Positions 38,684-47,793 of a stretch of 64,000 bases of DNA are shown one piece after another (position 1 is the first letter of the stretch; the number at the start of each line of letters is the position of its first letter). The stretch covers positions 198,042 to 262,041 of the forward strand of contig NZ_JAMTCO010000014.1 in the NCBI RefSeq assembly GCF_024171925.1, in the 5' to 3' direction. Both the position numbers and the translations under genes were made by a program. This DNA is from Actinokineospora diospyrosa (GTDB lineage: Bacteria > Actinomycetota > Actinomycetes > Mycobacteriales > Pseudonocardiaceae). The notes under the pieces are model-generated. The model saw nothing but the letters and a program-made list of their open reading frames with translations. It was not told where the DNA came from and did not search any database.

Positions 38684-39541
38684 GTGACCCGTGGACCGAG
38701 TCCGACGGTTCGGCGGCGCAGGCTCGCCGCCGAACTGCGGCGTTTCCGGGAAGCGGCGGAACTGACCATCGACGAGGTCGCCGAGAAACTCGAATGCTCC
38801 GCCTCCAAGATCAGCCGAATCGAGACCGGCCACGTCAGCGTCACCCCGCGCGACGTGCGCGACCTGGCCGAGCTCTACGGCATCGTCGACGAGCAGCGCG
38901 ACGCGCTGGTGCAGCTGGCCAGGGAGGCGCGGCAGAAGGGGTGGTGGCACGCCTACAACGAGGTGTTCACCGGCGCCTTCGTCGGGCTCGAGGCCGACTC
39001 GTCGGCGCTGCGCGCCTACCAGGCCCTCATCGTCCCCGGCCTGCTGCAGACCCCGGCGTACACCAGGGCGGTGCTGCACGCCATCCGCCCGGACGCCCAG
39101 CAGGCCGAGATCGACATGCGCGTCGAGGCCAGGCTCACCCGCCAGCGGCTGCTCACCGACCCGCACCCCCCGGAGTACTGGGCGGTCATGGACGAGGCGG
39201 TGCTGCGCAGGCTCACCGGCGGCCCCGAGGTGATGCGCGAACAGCTGCTCAAGCTCGTCGAGGTCGCCCGCCTGCCCAACGTCACCATCCAGGTCGTGCC
39301 GTTCTCCGCTGGCGCGCACGCGGGCATGGAGGCCCCCTTCCTCATCCTCGGTTTCCCCGACCAGGTCGACCCCGACGTCGTCTACGTGGAGAGCACCGCC
39401 AACGGCGTCTACCTCGAATCCCCAGCCGATGTCCACAAGTACTCGTTGTTGTTCGACCACTTGCGTGCGGCGGCGTTGCGACCGGACGACTCAGTCGCCC
39501 TGGTCCAACGGGTCACGGAGGAGTTGATCCGTGATTCCTGA
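38684..39541 (+). CDS. XRE-family regulator with DUF5753 domain
   Basis: A 285-residue DNA-binding protein. Residues 10-65 are a helix-turn-helix (RRLAAELRRFREAAELTIDE, then KLECSASKISRIETGHVSVT); from about residue 95 a DUF5753 domain follows, with YQALIVPGLLQTPAYTRAVL, PPEYWAVMDEAVLRRLTGG and VTIQVVPFSAGAHAGM. These regulators (BldB/WhiJ-associated class) sit next to DUF397 genes and affect development and secondary metabolism in streptomycetes. GTG 38684 follows GAGGTGCGG. The DUF397 gene starts 21 bases downstream, completing the expected pair. Confidence 0.93.
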   Translation: MTRGPSPTVRRRRLAAELRRFREAAELTIDEVAEKLECSASKISRIETGHVSVTPRDVRDLAELYGIVDEQRDALVQLAREARQKGWWHAYNEVFTGAFVGLEADSSALRAYQALIVPGLLQTPAYTRAVLHAIRPDAQQAEIDMRVEARLTRQRLLTDPHPPEYWAVMDEAVLRRLTGGPEVMREQLLKLVEVARLPNVTIQVVPFSAGAHAGMEAPFLILGFPDQVDPDVVYVESTANGVYLESPADVHKYSLLFDHLRAAALRPDDSVALVQRVTEELIRDS

Positions 39542-39562
39542 ATAACACGAGAGGAGTGGGGC

Positions 39563-39766
39563 GTGACTGTTTCTGACCTCGCGAGCGCCGAATGGCGCAG
39601 GAGTAGCCGCAGTTCGGGCAATGACTGCGTCGAGCTCGTGATAGGCGGAAGCGGCGCGACGGTGCGCGACTCCAAGAACGCGGAGTTCGGGCACCTGTCG
39701 TTCGCGGACATCGAGTGGACCGCCTTCGTCGGTGCCGTGAAGGGAAACCTTCTCGCCGCCAGGTGA
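39563..39766 (+). CDS. DUF397 protein
   Basis: A 67-residue protein with the DUF397 layout: AEWRRSSRSSGNDCVELV near the N-terminus, VRDSKNAEFG in the middle and FADIEWTAFVGAVKGN at the end. Partner of the XRE/DUF5753 gene; such pairs behave in part like antitoxin/toxin or regulator/anti-regulator couples, function unresolved. A terminator follows. Confidence 0.93.
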   Translation: MTVSDLASAEWRRSSRSSGNDCVELVIGGSGATVRDSKNAEFGHLSFADIEWTAFVGAVKGNLLAAR

Positions 39767-39833
39767 TCCAGACCGCGCGGCCCCCGCGCCCGGGATGATC
39801 GACAGCACCCCGGTCCGGGACCCACTCGGTGGC

Positions 39834-39857
39834 GGGGCCACGGCACGCCGTGGCCCC
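39834..39857 (+). terminator. Hairpin after DUF397 gene
   Basis: GGGGCCACGG (39834-39843) pairs perfectly with CCGTGGCCCC (39848-39857) around a four-base loop, then GTTCCCCC. Confidence 0.7.
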
Positions 39858-39944
39858 GTTCCCCCTCACTCCCTCGCTTTCTCATCCCCCGGTCCCCTCC
39901 CTCCGTCTCTCCCTGGATTCGCCCCCACTGGGATTCTCGGAACC

Positions 39945-40226
39945 CACCAGGTCCGCCCAGCCCACCCACTTAGCCCTGGCCACTCGGAAATTTGCGGTCG
40001 GAAGTCGCGGCGCCAACCCAGCCCTCGTCAGGACCGGCCCCGACCCACCTACCCAGCCCGTGGACACTCGGACTCGGCGGTGCCAACTCGCCCCCCGTCA
40101 GGTCCGCCCCGACCCGCCTGATCACCCCGCGCCCCTCGGACCCGTCGGTGCCAACTCGCCTTCCGTCAGGTCCGCCTCAGCCCGCCTTCCCAGCCCCGCG
40201 CAGTCGGAGTCGCTGGTGCCAGGCCG
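39945..40226 (-). repeat. Tandem-unit array of composite element A
   Basis: Three to four degenerate units of about 70-85 bp are read on the minus strand. Each contains a TTGGCACCG-like motif, GGTCCGAG/GAGTCCGAG, a TGTCCACGGGCTGG-like motif and GGGGCGGACCTGACGG. They lie directly beside the hairpin of element A. No coding function is seen. Confidence 0.7.
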
Positions 40227-40370
40227 GCTCGATGGGGCGGACTTGTTTTGCGTGGGGGGACAACACCCGTAGCGTTTCCACGCGGCAGGGCCTGCTTGTG
40301 GGCCCCTGCTTTGCGGTTCTGCGTCGGGTGTTGTAGGGGCCCCGCGCAAAACAAGTTCGCCCCATCGAGC
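40227..40370 (-). ncRNA. Long hairpin of composite element A
   Basis: Arms 40227-40250 and 40347-40370 are complementary over 24 positions with one G-U wobble (motif GGGGCGGACTTGTTTTG against CAAAACAAGTTCGCCCC). The 96-base interior carries an imperfect continuation and an inner stem GCAGGG/CCCTGC. The same structure recurs at 47188, 55403 and 63884. Whether it is transcribed is not known; structured RNA is one reading, a DNA cruciform another. Confidence 0.5.
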
Positions 40371-40375
40371 TTTCC

Positions 40376-40470
40376 GCATTGTCGCGGATCGGACGCCGAG
40401 GTTGCCGCTAGGCAACGAGGCCGTCCGATCCCGGGTCGCCGAGCTCGCCGCCAGGCGACGAGGCCGACCC
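40376..40470 (-). repeat. Mini-hairpin pair of element A
   Basis: GGATCGGAC (from 40385) and GTCCGATCC enclose a mini-hairpin GTTGCC/GGCAAC, followed by a second CTCGCCGCCAGGCGACGAG near 40450. The same pair of mini-hairpins occurs at 47095-47175 and 55306-55390. Confidence 0.65.
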
Positions 40471-40668
40471 TGTGGCCCAGCCCAGCCACCCCTTACCCAG
40501 ACGCCCCCCACACCCCCCTTACCCCGTCCATCGACCCACCCCACCCGCCCCACCTAAGGCCCCCCAACGCCAGAACCACGCGATCACCCGATCCCCGCGC
40601 CCCCACCTCAGCACCACTGTTGCTCTCAACCGGGAACCACCCCGGCGACCAACAGAGGAGTGATCCAC

Positions 40669-40833
40669 GTGGAGTGGACGATGGAAGCGGTCCAAGCCGA
40701 GGTCAACTACCGCAGGCACGGGACCCTCGACCGGACCAGCCGCCTGCACCTGCGCGAGGTGCGCAGGGCGCCCTGGTGGCGCAGGCTCTCCGGGCAGCGC
40801 CCGGACCCGAGGCAGGGCGATCGCGCCGCGTGA
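40669..40833 (+). CDS. Small basic hypothetical protein
   Basis: A 54-residue arginine-rich protein (VEWTMEAVQAEVNYRRHGTL ... DPRQGDRAA). GAGGAG eight bases before GTG 40669 is a good ribosome site, and codon bias is normal for the genome. The N-terminal helix with WTMEAVQAEVNYR recalls short actinobacterial proteins found near LuxR regulators. It precedes the LAL regulator by 30 bases and may be co-transcribed. Function unknown. Confidence 0.65.
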   Translation: MEWTMEAVQAEVNYRRHGTLDRTSRLHLREVRRAPWWRRLSGQRPDPRQGDRAA

Positions 40834-40863
40834 GCGCCGACGGCGTCGGTGGGGTGTGCGAGC

Positions 40864-43839
40864 ATGCTGGACATGCCGCGTCTTGGTTCGGGAATACCCC
40901 TGGTCGCGCGCGGTCGTGAACTGCGCAGGCTCCGCTCGGCGGTCGAGGCCGCCGTGGCGGGGCGGGCCTCGGCGGTGCTGCTGGCCGGGGATGCCGGCGT
41001 CGGCAAGACCAGGATGACCGAAGAGGTCGGGTCCATCGCCAGCGACCTGGGGGCATTGGCGCTGACCGGTCGCTGCCTGGACGCCGGTGAGACCGGGTTG
41101 CCTTACCTGCCGATCGCTGAGGCATTGGCCGCGGTGCGTGAGCGCGCCGCGGCCCGCCCGGCGTTGGGCAGGCTGTTCCCCGAGATAGCGCTACCGGCGC
41201 GCCCAGACCCCGGCAGGGTCGCCTCGGGGATGGCGATCCCGGTGGTCGGGCCCCGCTATGAGCAAGACATCGGCCAGTTGCAGCTGTTCGACGCCGTGCA
41301 CGGGCTGCTGACCGACCTCACCGAGCAGACGCCGGTCCTGCTGGTGCTCGAAGACCTGCACTGGGCCGACGCGTCGACCCGCAGTCTGCTGTCGTTCCTG
41401 CTGTCGCGGTTGCGGTCGCAGCGGCTGCTGATCCTGGGCACCTACCGCGGCGACGACCTGCACCGCCGCCACCCGCTGCGCCCGTTGCTGGCCGAGTTGG
41501 TGCGGTTGCCGCAGGTGGAGCGGATCGACCTGGCCCCGTTCGGCACCGCCGACGCGCGGACCTTCGTCACCGCGCTGGCCGAGGACCGGCTCTCCGAGCG
41601 GGTGCTGCGTGAGGTCGCGGGGCGGTCCGAGGGCAACGCTTTCTTCGCCGAGGAGCTGCTGGCGGCCTATTCCGCCTCGGACGACACGGGCATCCCGGCC
41701 ACCCTGGTCGACGTCCTGCTCGCCCGGGTGGAGCGGCTGAGCCCGACGGCCCAGACCGTCGTCCGGGTCGCTTCCGTGGCGGGCAGGCGGGTGCCGGACG
41801 CCCGGCTGCGCGCGGTGGCCGAGCTCGACGAGACCGAGTTGGACGCCGCCCTACGCGAAGCGGTCGCCCACCACGTTCTCGTCCCGGCTGACGGCGACGT
41901 CTACATGTTCCGGCACGCCCTGATGCGCGAGGCCGTCTATGGCGACCTCCTGCCGGGTGAGCGGGTCCGTTTGCACGCCTCTTACGCCCGCCAGCTCGCA
42001 GACTCCGGTATGCGCGGCACGGCCGCCGAACTCGCCCACCACAGCATGGAGAGCCACGCGCTCCCCGCCGCGCTCGCTGCGTCCGTGTCCGCCGCCTGGG
42101 AGGCCGAGCGGCTCGGTGCGCCTGCCGAGTCGCTAGAGCACGTCGAACGCGCCTTGAAGCTCTGGGACGCGGTGCCACCCGAGCAGCGCCCCGACGATGT
42201 CGACGAGAAGAACCTGCTGCAGCACGCGTCCTGGGTGGCGGGCATGTCCGGCGACCCGGAGCGGGCCATAGCGTTCGCCAAGTCCGCGGTGCGCGCCGCG
42301 GACACCCCGGTCGCCCCCGAGCGGGCCGCGAAACTGCGCAGGCGGCTGGCGCAGTCGTTCTACGCGGTCGACGGCCGGGAAGGTGACGCGCTCGACAGCA
42401 TCGAGCAGGCGTGGGAGCTGGTCGCCGACCGGCCGCCGAGCCCGGACAAGGCGTGGGTGCTGGCCGCGTACGCCACGATCCTGCGCGGGCTGCGCCGCAA
42501 CGCCGACTCCCGCGAGCGCGCCGAACACGCGGTCGCCGTCGCCAGGCAGGTCGGTGCGGGTGGTCCGGAGGCGGACGCGCTGACGACGCTGGCGATCCTG
42601 GCCGAGGCCGACGGGCACGCCGAGGAGTCGCGGGAGCGCCTGGTGGCCGCCATGGCCCGCGCCGAGGACGTCGAGGCCATCACCGTCGAACTGCGCGCCC
42701 GGTACTCCCTGTGCGTCAACCTCTACGAGTCCGGCCGCCTCGACGAAGCGGCCGAGGTGGTCGACGCCGGTGTCCTGCGAGCCGGGACGACCGGGCTGAC
42801 CTGGAGCACGTACGGCCTGGAACTGCGCGTCGTGCAGGTGGTGATCCGCTACGCCCGCGGCGACTGGGACGGCAGCGAGGCCGCCGCGGAACCCCCGGGG
42901 CACAAGGTGTCCAGCACCGTGTCGGCCCGCCTCGCCGCGGTCGGCGCGTACGTGGCCGTGGGGCGCGGTCGCTTCGCCGAGGCGGAGCGGCTGCTGGCCG
43001 AGTTGCGCGCGGACTGGCACCGCGACCTGCAGATCCCGCTGGCCACCGGCGCGGTCGGGGCGGAACTCGCGGCCTGGCGGGGGCGCCCGGACAAGGCGGT
43101 GGAGGCCGTGCGGGACGCGCTGGACTGGGTCGCGCGGGCGGGGGAGCAGTGGGTGCTCGCCGGGATCCGCATCGGGGCCGTCGGGATCTCCGCGCACGCC
43201 GACCAGGCGGTGGCCGCGCGCCGCGCCGGGCACGCGGTGGCGGAGTCGCTCGCGGAGGGCGAGAAGCTGATCGGGATGGTCCGCAAGACCGCCGAGTGCG
43301 GCAGTCCGCGCACCGGGTCGCTCGGGCCGGAGGGCCTGGCCTGGCTCGCCCGCGCCGAGGCCGAGTACACCCGCCTCGTCGACGCCAACGACCCGGCCGC
43401 CTGGCGCGTCGCCGCGGCCGCGTTCGACTACGGCGCGGTCTACGAGCAGGCGGTGTGCCGCCGCAGGCTCGCCGAGGCCCTCCTGGCCACCGACGACCGC
43501 GACGGCGCCACCGAGGCCCTGCGCCTGGCCGACGAGGTCGCCACCCGGCTGGGCGCCAAGCCACTGGCCGACGCGATCCGCAAGATCGCCCGCCGCGGCC
43601 GGATCTCCCTGCTGGAGTCGGTGCAGGTGCGCGACGAGGTGGACCCGTTCACCCCGCGCGAACGCGCCGTGCTCGGGTTGGTCGCGGCGGGGCGGACGAA
43701 CCGGCAGGTGGGCGAGGAGCTGTTCATCAGCGAGAAGACGGTGAGCGTGCACCTGAGCCGGATCATGGCGAAACTCGGCGCCAGCCGCCGCGCCGAGGCA
43801 GTGGCGGTGGCCTACGACCGCGGCCTGCTGTCCACGTGA
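40864..43839 (+). CDS. LAL-type LuxR-family ATPase regulator
   Basis: A 991-residue MalT/LAL-like activator. N-terminal AAA ATPase: ARGRELRRL, Walker A LLAGDAGVGKT near residue 45, LLVLEDLHWADAST (Walker B) near 162. A long helical TPR-like middle follows, then a C-terminal LuxR HTH (FTPRERAVLGLVAAGRTNRQ, then VSVHLSRIMAKLGASRRAEA). Such regulators often activate secondary-metabolite or catabolic genes; the inducer is unknown and no target cluster is adjacent. ATG 40864 is chosen; GTG 40849 and ATG 40873 are possible. Codon bias is high-GC throughout. Confidence 0.93.
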   Translation: MLDMPRLGSGIPLVARGRELRRLRSAVEAAVAGRASAVLLAGDAGVGKTRMTEEVGSIASDLGALALTGRCLDAGETGLPYLPIAEALAAVRERAAARPALGRLFPEIALPARPDPGRVASGMAIPVVGPRYEQDIGQLQLFDAVHGLLTDLTEQTPVLLVLEDLHWADASTRSLLSFLLSRLRSQRLLILGTYRGDDLHRRHPLRPLLAELVRLPQVERIDLAPFGTADARTFVTALAEDRLSERVLREVAGRSEGNAFFAEELLAAYSASDDTGIPATLVDVLLARVERLSPTAQTVVRVASVAGRRVPDARLRAVAELDETELDAALREAVAHHVLVPADGDVYMFRHALMREAVYGDLLPGERVRLHASYARQLADSGMRGTAAELAHHSMESHALPAALAASVSAAWEAERLGAPAESLEHVERALKLWDAVPPEQRPDDVDEKNLLQHASWVAGMSGDPERAIAFAKSAVRAADTPVAPERAAKLRRRLAQSFYAVDGREGDALDSIEQAWELVADRPPSPDKAWVLAAYATILRGLRRNADSRERAEHAVAVARQVGAGGPEADALTTLAILAEADGHAEESRERLVAAMARAEDVEAITVELRARYSLCVNLYESGRLDEAAEVVDAGVLRAGTTGLTWSTYGLELRVVQVVIRYARGDWDGSEAAAEPPGHKVSSTVSARLAAVGAYVAVGRGRFAEAERLLAELRADWHRDLQIPLATGAVGAELAAWRGRPDKAVEAVRDALDWVARAGEQWVLAGIRIGAVGISAHADQAVAARRAGHAVAESLAEGEKLIGMVRKTAECGSPRTGSLGPEGLAWLARAEAEYTRLVDANDPAAWRVAAAAFDYGAVYEQAVCRRRLAEALLATDDRDGATEALRLADEVATRLGAKPLADAIRKIARRGRISLLESVQVRDEVDPFTPRERAVLGLVAAGRTNRQVGEELFISEKTVSVHLSRIMAKLGASRRAEAVAVAYDRGLLST

Positions 43840-43862
43840 GCGCCCGGTTCGGCGGGCTTGAC

Positions 43863-43951
43863 CAAGATCGAACTAACGGAAAGCCCCCGAATGCACAGCT
43901 TACCGAGGGCGGCCGACAGAACTGGGCGTTCGGCGGGCGGGCTGTGGACAA
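43863..43951 (-). repeat. DnaA-box repeat (R2) copy a
   Basis: A diverged copy of the second repeat family: AAGATC, GCCCCCGAATGCACAGCTTACCG, CGACAGAAC and then TGTGGACAA (43943-43951), a minus-strand DnaA-box-like TTGTCCACA. Only one box is intact here. The rest of the 370-bp gap to 44208 holds no supported gene. Confidence 0.6.
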
Positions 43952-44208
43952 CTCGTGATCATGTGATTGGCCATTCGGGTGGTGCGGTGTGGAAGGGCGG
44001 AATTCCCGGGCTGGAGCATTCGTGCGTTGAGGGGCGGATGCCACGGGTGTTCGCACTGGAGAACGGGAGCGGCACCTTCTGCCTGCACCGTGGTGGGGTT
44101 GTTGCCTTCCCAGTCGGGGCGTTCGGCTGGGCGTGCAAGTTGCTCTCGTGGTGAGTGGGGGTGCTCTCCGGATCGCCTGCCTGAGTGGGTCCGAAGTGGA
44201 CGGGCGGG

Positions 44209-45774
44209 TCAGCGGGGGAGGCGTTTGAGCGCGCGCAGGCCGAGGGTCAGCCCGGCGGTCCACAGCCGGGCCGGGATCGCGCGGCCGGGGCGCAGTGGCA
44301 GCACCCGTTGCGCGGCAATCGTTTGCGCCTCGGTGTACTTGAGCAGTCCCTCGGCGCCGTTGCGCCGCCCCACGCCGGAGTCGCCCATCCCGCCCATCGG
44401 GGCGTCCAGGCTGCCGAACGCGGCGCCGTAGCCGTCGTTGACGTTGACCGTGCCCGCGTGCACCCGCGCGGCGACGGCCTCGCCCGCCCGCACGTCCCGC
44501 GTCCACACGCTGGCGTTGAGGCCGTAGCGCGTGCGGTTGGCCAACTCCACCGCCTCGTCGACCTCGGTGTAGCCGTACACGGACACGACCGGGCCGAAGG
44601 TCTCCTCGGCGTGCAGCGTCATGCTCTCCCGCACGTCACCCAGGATCGTGGGCTCGTAGAACAGCGGTCCGAGGTCCGGTCGCGCCCTGCCGCCCGCCAG
44701 GACCCGGGCACCCTTGCGGACGGCGTCCTCGACGTGCTCGGTGATCGTCGCCAGTTGCTCGGGCGAGGTCAACGACCCCACGTCCACGCCGTAGTCGAGC
44801 GCCGAACCCAGGCGCAGGGCCGTGGTCTTGGCCGTGAACGCCCGGGTGAACGCCTCCCGGATGCTCTCGTGCACGTAGATCCGCTCCACGGAAACACAAA
44901 GCTGGCCCGCCGAGGAGAAGCACGCGGTGACAGCGCCCGCCGCCGCGCGATCCACATCGGCGTCCGGTAGGACAATCATCGGGTTCTTGCCGCCGAGTTC
45001 CATCGAGTAACCGGTCAGCAACGCCGCTGCCTTGGCGGCCAAGCCCTTACCCGTCTCGGTGGAGCCGGTGAAGCCGAGGTAGTTCGCCTCTTCAATCAGC
45101 GCGTTGCCGATACGCGAACCGCGACCGAGCACGATCTGCCACACGTCGTCCGGTAGCCCTGCCTCGCTTGCCAACTCGTGCAACCAAAGCGCGCTCAACG
45201 CAGTCTGGTTGTCCGGCTTCTGCACGAGAGCGTTGCCCGCCACTAGAGCCGGGATCGCATCCATCCCCGTAAGAGCCAGCGGGTAGTTCCATGGCGAGAT
45301 CATGGCCACCACGCCCTTGGGGTGGCGGACCTCGGTGGTCTTCGTGAAGACCGGCAGCGCGCCCGCTTTGCGCTTAGGGGCAAGCAAGCGAGGAGCCTTG
45401 CGCCCGTAATAGGCCGCCGTCATCGCCGTTACCGCTACCTCGTCGTAGGCGTCTAAGCGGGACTTACCGGTCTCGACCTGCATGAGATCCAGCGCTTCCG
45501 CCTGCCGGTCCAGGATCAGGTCGTGCAGCCGTAGGAACACCTGCGCGCGCTCCGCCACCGGCGTCGCGGCCCATGCCCGCTGCGCTTCGCGCGCGGTGAC
45601 AAACGCACGTCGGACGTCTGCGTCGTCGATCTGGGGGAGCGCGACGAGAGGCGCACCGGTGAACGGCGCGTTCATCGTGACCGTCGTCGGGGCCGCACCG
45701 GCGACCGCGCGCGCGACCAACCGCTCGGCCCTGGTCGCGGTGGGCGCGCCGGGGACCGTGCCGATCGTGGTCAT
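44209..45774 (-). CDS. gabD2: Succinate-semialdehyde dehydrogenase-like aldehyde dehydrogenase
   Basis: A 521-residue NAD(P)+-dependent aldehyde dehydrogenase most like actinobacterial GabD2, which oxidises succinic semialdehyde to succinate. Motifs: ISPWNYPLALTGMDAIPALV for substrate/NAD, FTGSTETGKG, the general base Glu in MELGGKNPMIVLPD and the nucleophile Cys in SSAGQLCVSVERIYV. The ATG follows AAGGAGCC. It lies downstream of the ACT-GNAT gene with a 33-base gap. Other aldehydes remain possible as substrates. Confidence 0.9.
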   Translation of the reverse strand: MTTIGTVPGAPTATRAERLVARAVAGAAPTTVTMNAPFTGAPLVALPQIDDADVRRAFVTAREAQRAWAATPVAERAQVFLRLHDLILDRQAEALDLMQVETGKSRLDAYDEVAVTAMTAAYYGRKAPRLLAPKRKAGALPVFTKTTEVRHPKGVVAMISPWNYPLALTGMDAIPALVAGNALVQKPDNQTALSALWLHELASEAGLPDDVWQIVLGRGSRIGNALIEEANYLGFTGSTETGKGLAAKAAALLTGYSMELGGKNPMIVLPDADVDRAAAGAVTACFSSAGQLCVSVERIYVHESIREAFTRAFTAKTTALRLGSALDYGVDVGSLTSPEQLATITEHVEDAVRKGARVLAGGRARPDLGPLFYEPTILGDVRESMTLHAEETFGPVVSVYGYTEVDEAVELANRTRYGLNASVWTRDVRAGEAVAARVHAGTVNVNDGYGAAFGSLDAPMGGMGDSGVGRRNGAEGLLKYTEAQTIAAQRVLPLRPGRAIPARLWTAGLTLGLRALKRLPR

Positions 45775-45807
45775 GGGGGCTCCTTCTGCCGGGGCGGAGC
45801 CCCCATG

Positions 45808-46872
45808 TTACTTCTGAGTAGGGATGCTCGTCACCTGGTCCCGGTCCGCTGTCACAGCGGCACGCACGGTCAGCGCCACCCGCAGCACGTCGTCCTCGCG
45901 GCGGATCGCCACCGGCAGCCCGGACGCGGTCGCCGCCCGCGCGAACCCGGCCTCCGCCGGGAGGCACCAGGCCACCATCCGGTCGTGCCCGGCCGCCCTG
46001 GCCAGCGCCGCGAGCCGGTCGATCATGGCCGTCCCGAGGCCCTGCCGCTGCCAGCCGTCCTCGACCAGGACCGAGATCTCGGCCTCGGCAGGGTCCGCGG
46101 TCCGGATCAACTGCGCGATCGCCACCACCTCCGCGCCGCACAACGCCAGCAGCGTCGTGCCCCGCGGCGGTTGCAAGAGCCGGTGCAACCAGCGACGGGG
46201 AAGCGTCCGCAAGCCCGCGTGGTAGCGGGTGAACAAGGTCCGCGCCGAGCAACGCGCATGCAGATCCGCGACTGCTTCGGCGTCGGTAGGCGTACCGGTG
46301 CGCAGCACGATTCCTGCGCCCGTGCGGGTAATCACTGCGGTAGCGGTGTCGTGATTGGGACGCAGTACCTCGCCGAACGCGCCCACCCTGGCCAGTTCTA
46401 CCTCCGTGAACGGCGCCCATCCGCGCCGCGCCACCAGGGTTGTGCCCTCAGACAGCGCTACCACCGCGCGGTGACCGCCGTCGTCTGCCCGGTCGGTTTC
46501 CGCGTCGGCCGGGACAACCGAGTCGGCGCCGAGCAGCAGGCGCACCGCTTCGGCTGTGGTCGCCGGATCCTGTAGAGCCGCACCTGCCGCGCGTAGGGCA
46601 GCGGTGGTGTGGTCGACCAAGTGGTGCAAGTCCGCGCGGGTGATCGCGACGCAACGCCCACCTTCAGCGCGGAGGTCGGACACCAAGTCCGCCGGTGCGC
46701 AGTCCGCCGGCGTGTTCACGACGATCTCGTCGACAACCCCGCCGGGTACGGGTAGTACTGAGAGGCCCAGAACGTTGCAATCACGCGCGGCCAACCGCGT
46801 GGTCACGCGGGCGAGAGTGCCTGGTCGGTCATCTAGGCGTACCCGGAGGCGCCACGTCGTGGGTCTGCGCAT
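45808..46872 (-). CDS. ACT domain-GNAT acetyltransferase fusion
   Basis: A 354-residue protein with an N-terminal ACT amino-acid-binding domain (residues ~5-75; WRLRVRLDDRPGTLARVTTR and NVLGLSVLPVPGGVVDEIV) and a C-terminal GNAT fold (residues ~185-325; VLRTGTPTDAEAVADLHARC, EISVLVEDGWQRQGLGTAM with the acetyl-CoA loop). ACT-GNAT proteins are an actinobacterial class in which amino acids (Asn or Cys) control protein lysine acetylation. Here it precedes gabD2 on the same strand, so the dehydrogenase could be one target. No membrane span. Confidence 0.88.
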   Translation of the reverse strand: MRRPTTWRLRVRLDDRPGTLARVTTRLAARDCNVLGLSVLPVPGGVVDEIVVNTPADCAPADLVSDLRAEGGRCVAITRADLHHLVDHTTAALRAAGAALQDPATTAEAVRLLLGADSVVPADAETDRADDGGHRAVVALSEGTTLVARRGWAPFTEVELARVGAFGEVLRPNHDTATAVITRTGAGIVLRTGTPTDAEAVADLHARCSARTLFTRYHAGLRTLPRRWLHRLLQPPRGTTLLALCGAEVVAIAQLIRTADPAEAEISVLVEDGWQRQGLGTAMIDRLAALARAAGHDRMVAWCLPAEAGFARAATASGLPVAIRREDDVLRVALTVRAAVTADRDQVTSIPTQK

Positions 46873-47094
46873 GGGGACAGCGTGCGCGGGCAGTGTTGCC
46901 GATGGGGTGTTCGCGTGTTTCGGTCGTGTGAGCGGGTGGGTCCTCCCTTGTGGCTGTCCTGATGGGCAGCCGTTTCGCCTACGAAGGTCGTACGGTCAGG
47001 GGTAGTGGGGTGCTTGTCCGCTGCGAGGGCGTGGATGAGGAGGCGCGTGCCCGGCCGCGCGCGCCAGCCCCTGGGGTGTTCGGTTGCGGGGTCG
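46873..47094. other. Gene-free interval before element B
   Basis: About 220 bases without a supported gene. It probably holds the minus-strand promoter of the ACT-GNAT gene. Composite element B begins at its right side. Confidence 0.4.
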
Positions 47095-47175
47095 GCCTCG
47101 TTGCCTGGCGGCAACCTCGGCCACCGGGATCGGACGCCTCGTCGCCTGGCGGCGACCTCGGCGCCCGATCCGCGA
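47095..47175 (+). repeat. Mini-hairpin pair of element B
   Basis: GTTGCCTGGCGGCAAC (47100-47115) and GTCGCCTGGCGGCGAC (47141-47156) are perfect mini-hairpins. The second is enclosed by GGATCGG and CCGATCC. The same motifs occur in elements A and C. Confidence 0.7.
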
Positions 47176-47187
47176 CAATGCGTAAAA

Positions 47188-47331
47188 GCTCGATGCGGTG
47201 GACCTGTTTTGCGCGGGGCCCCTACGACACCCGACGCAGAACCGCAAAGCAGGGGCCCAAAAGCAGGCCCTGCCGCGCGGAAACGCTACGGGTGCCGTCC
47301 CCCCACACAAAACAGGTCCACCCCATCGAGC
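47188..47331 (+). ncRNA. Long hairpin of composite element B
   Basis: Arms 47188-47211 and 47308-47331 pair over 24 positions with one mismatch (C opposite C at 47195). The interior keeps the GGGGCCCC block, GCAGGGGCCC/AGGCCCTGC stem and CGCTACGGGTGCCGTCCCCCC. The copy is nearly the same as that beginning at 63884 on the other strand. Confidence 0.5.
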
Positions 47332-47344
47332 ACTTGGCACCAGC

Positions 47345-47780
47345 GAGTCCGACTGTCCAGGCGCTGGGCTGGCAGGACAGCCGAGAACGGGCTGAGCTGA
47401 CACCGCCAAGTCCGAGTGTCCATGGGCTGGGCAGGTGGGCTGGGGCGGACCTGACGGAAGGCCAGTTGGCACTGCAGGGTCCGAGTGCCCACGGGCTGGC
47501 ACTGTGGACTGGGCGGACCTGACGGGGAGCGGGTTGGCACCACAGGGTCCGACTGTCCAGTGGTTGGCACTGTGGGTTGGAGCGGACCTGACGGAAGGCC
47601 AGTTGGCACCGCTGAGTCCGAGTGTCCAGGTGCTGGGTTTGTGGGTTGGGGCGGACCTGGCGGGGGCGGGTTGGCACCGTCGGGTCAGAGTGTCCAAGGG
47701 GCTGCGTTGGCACCGCTGGGTTCGAGTGTTCAAGGGGTTGGGCTGGGGCGGCACCTTGGCTTCCGTGTGTCCAGGTGCCG
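47345..47780 (+). repeat. Tandem-unit array of composite element B
   Basis: About eight units start at 47345, 47408, 47477, 47545, 47614, 47682, 47718 and 47760; the full units are 63-69 bp, the last two shorter. Each has GGGTCCGAGTGTCCAGG-like sequence followed in most by GGGGCGGACCTGACGG and GTTGGCACC. Units differ enough to exclude recent amplification only. There is no open frame conserved in all units, so this is not a protein repeat. Confidence 0.75.
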
Positions 47781-47793
47781 GGCTGGCGTGTGG

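Noticed and set aside
43863..43951. The DnaA-box repeats as a chromosomal origin
   Set aside because: Only one or two boxes per site, no AT-rich unwinding region and no dnaA, dnaN or gyrase genes nearby.
43858..44154. A 98-codon plus-strand frame after the LAL regulator
   Set aside because: Its first third is the R2 repeat, and the remainder has no ribosome site or recognisable domain.
47345..47780. The ~68-bp unit array considered as a CRISPR
   Set aside because: Units are similar along their whole length with no short identical repeats separated by unique spacers, and no cas genes are present.
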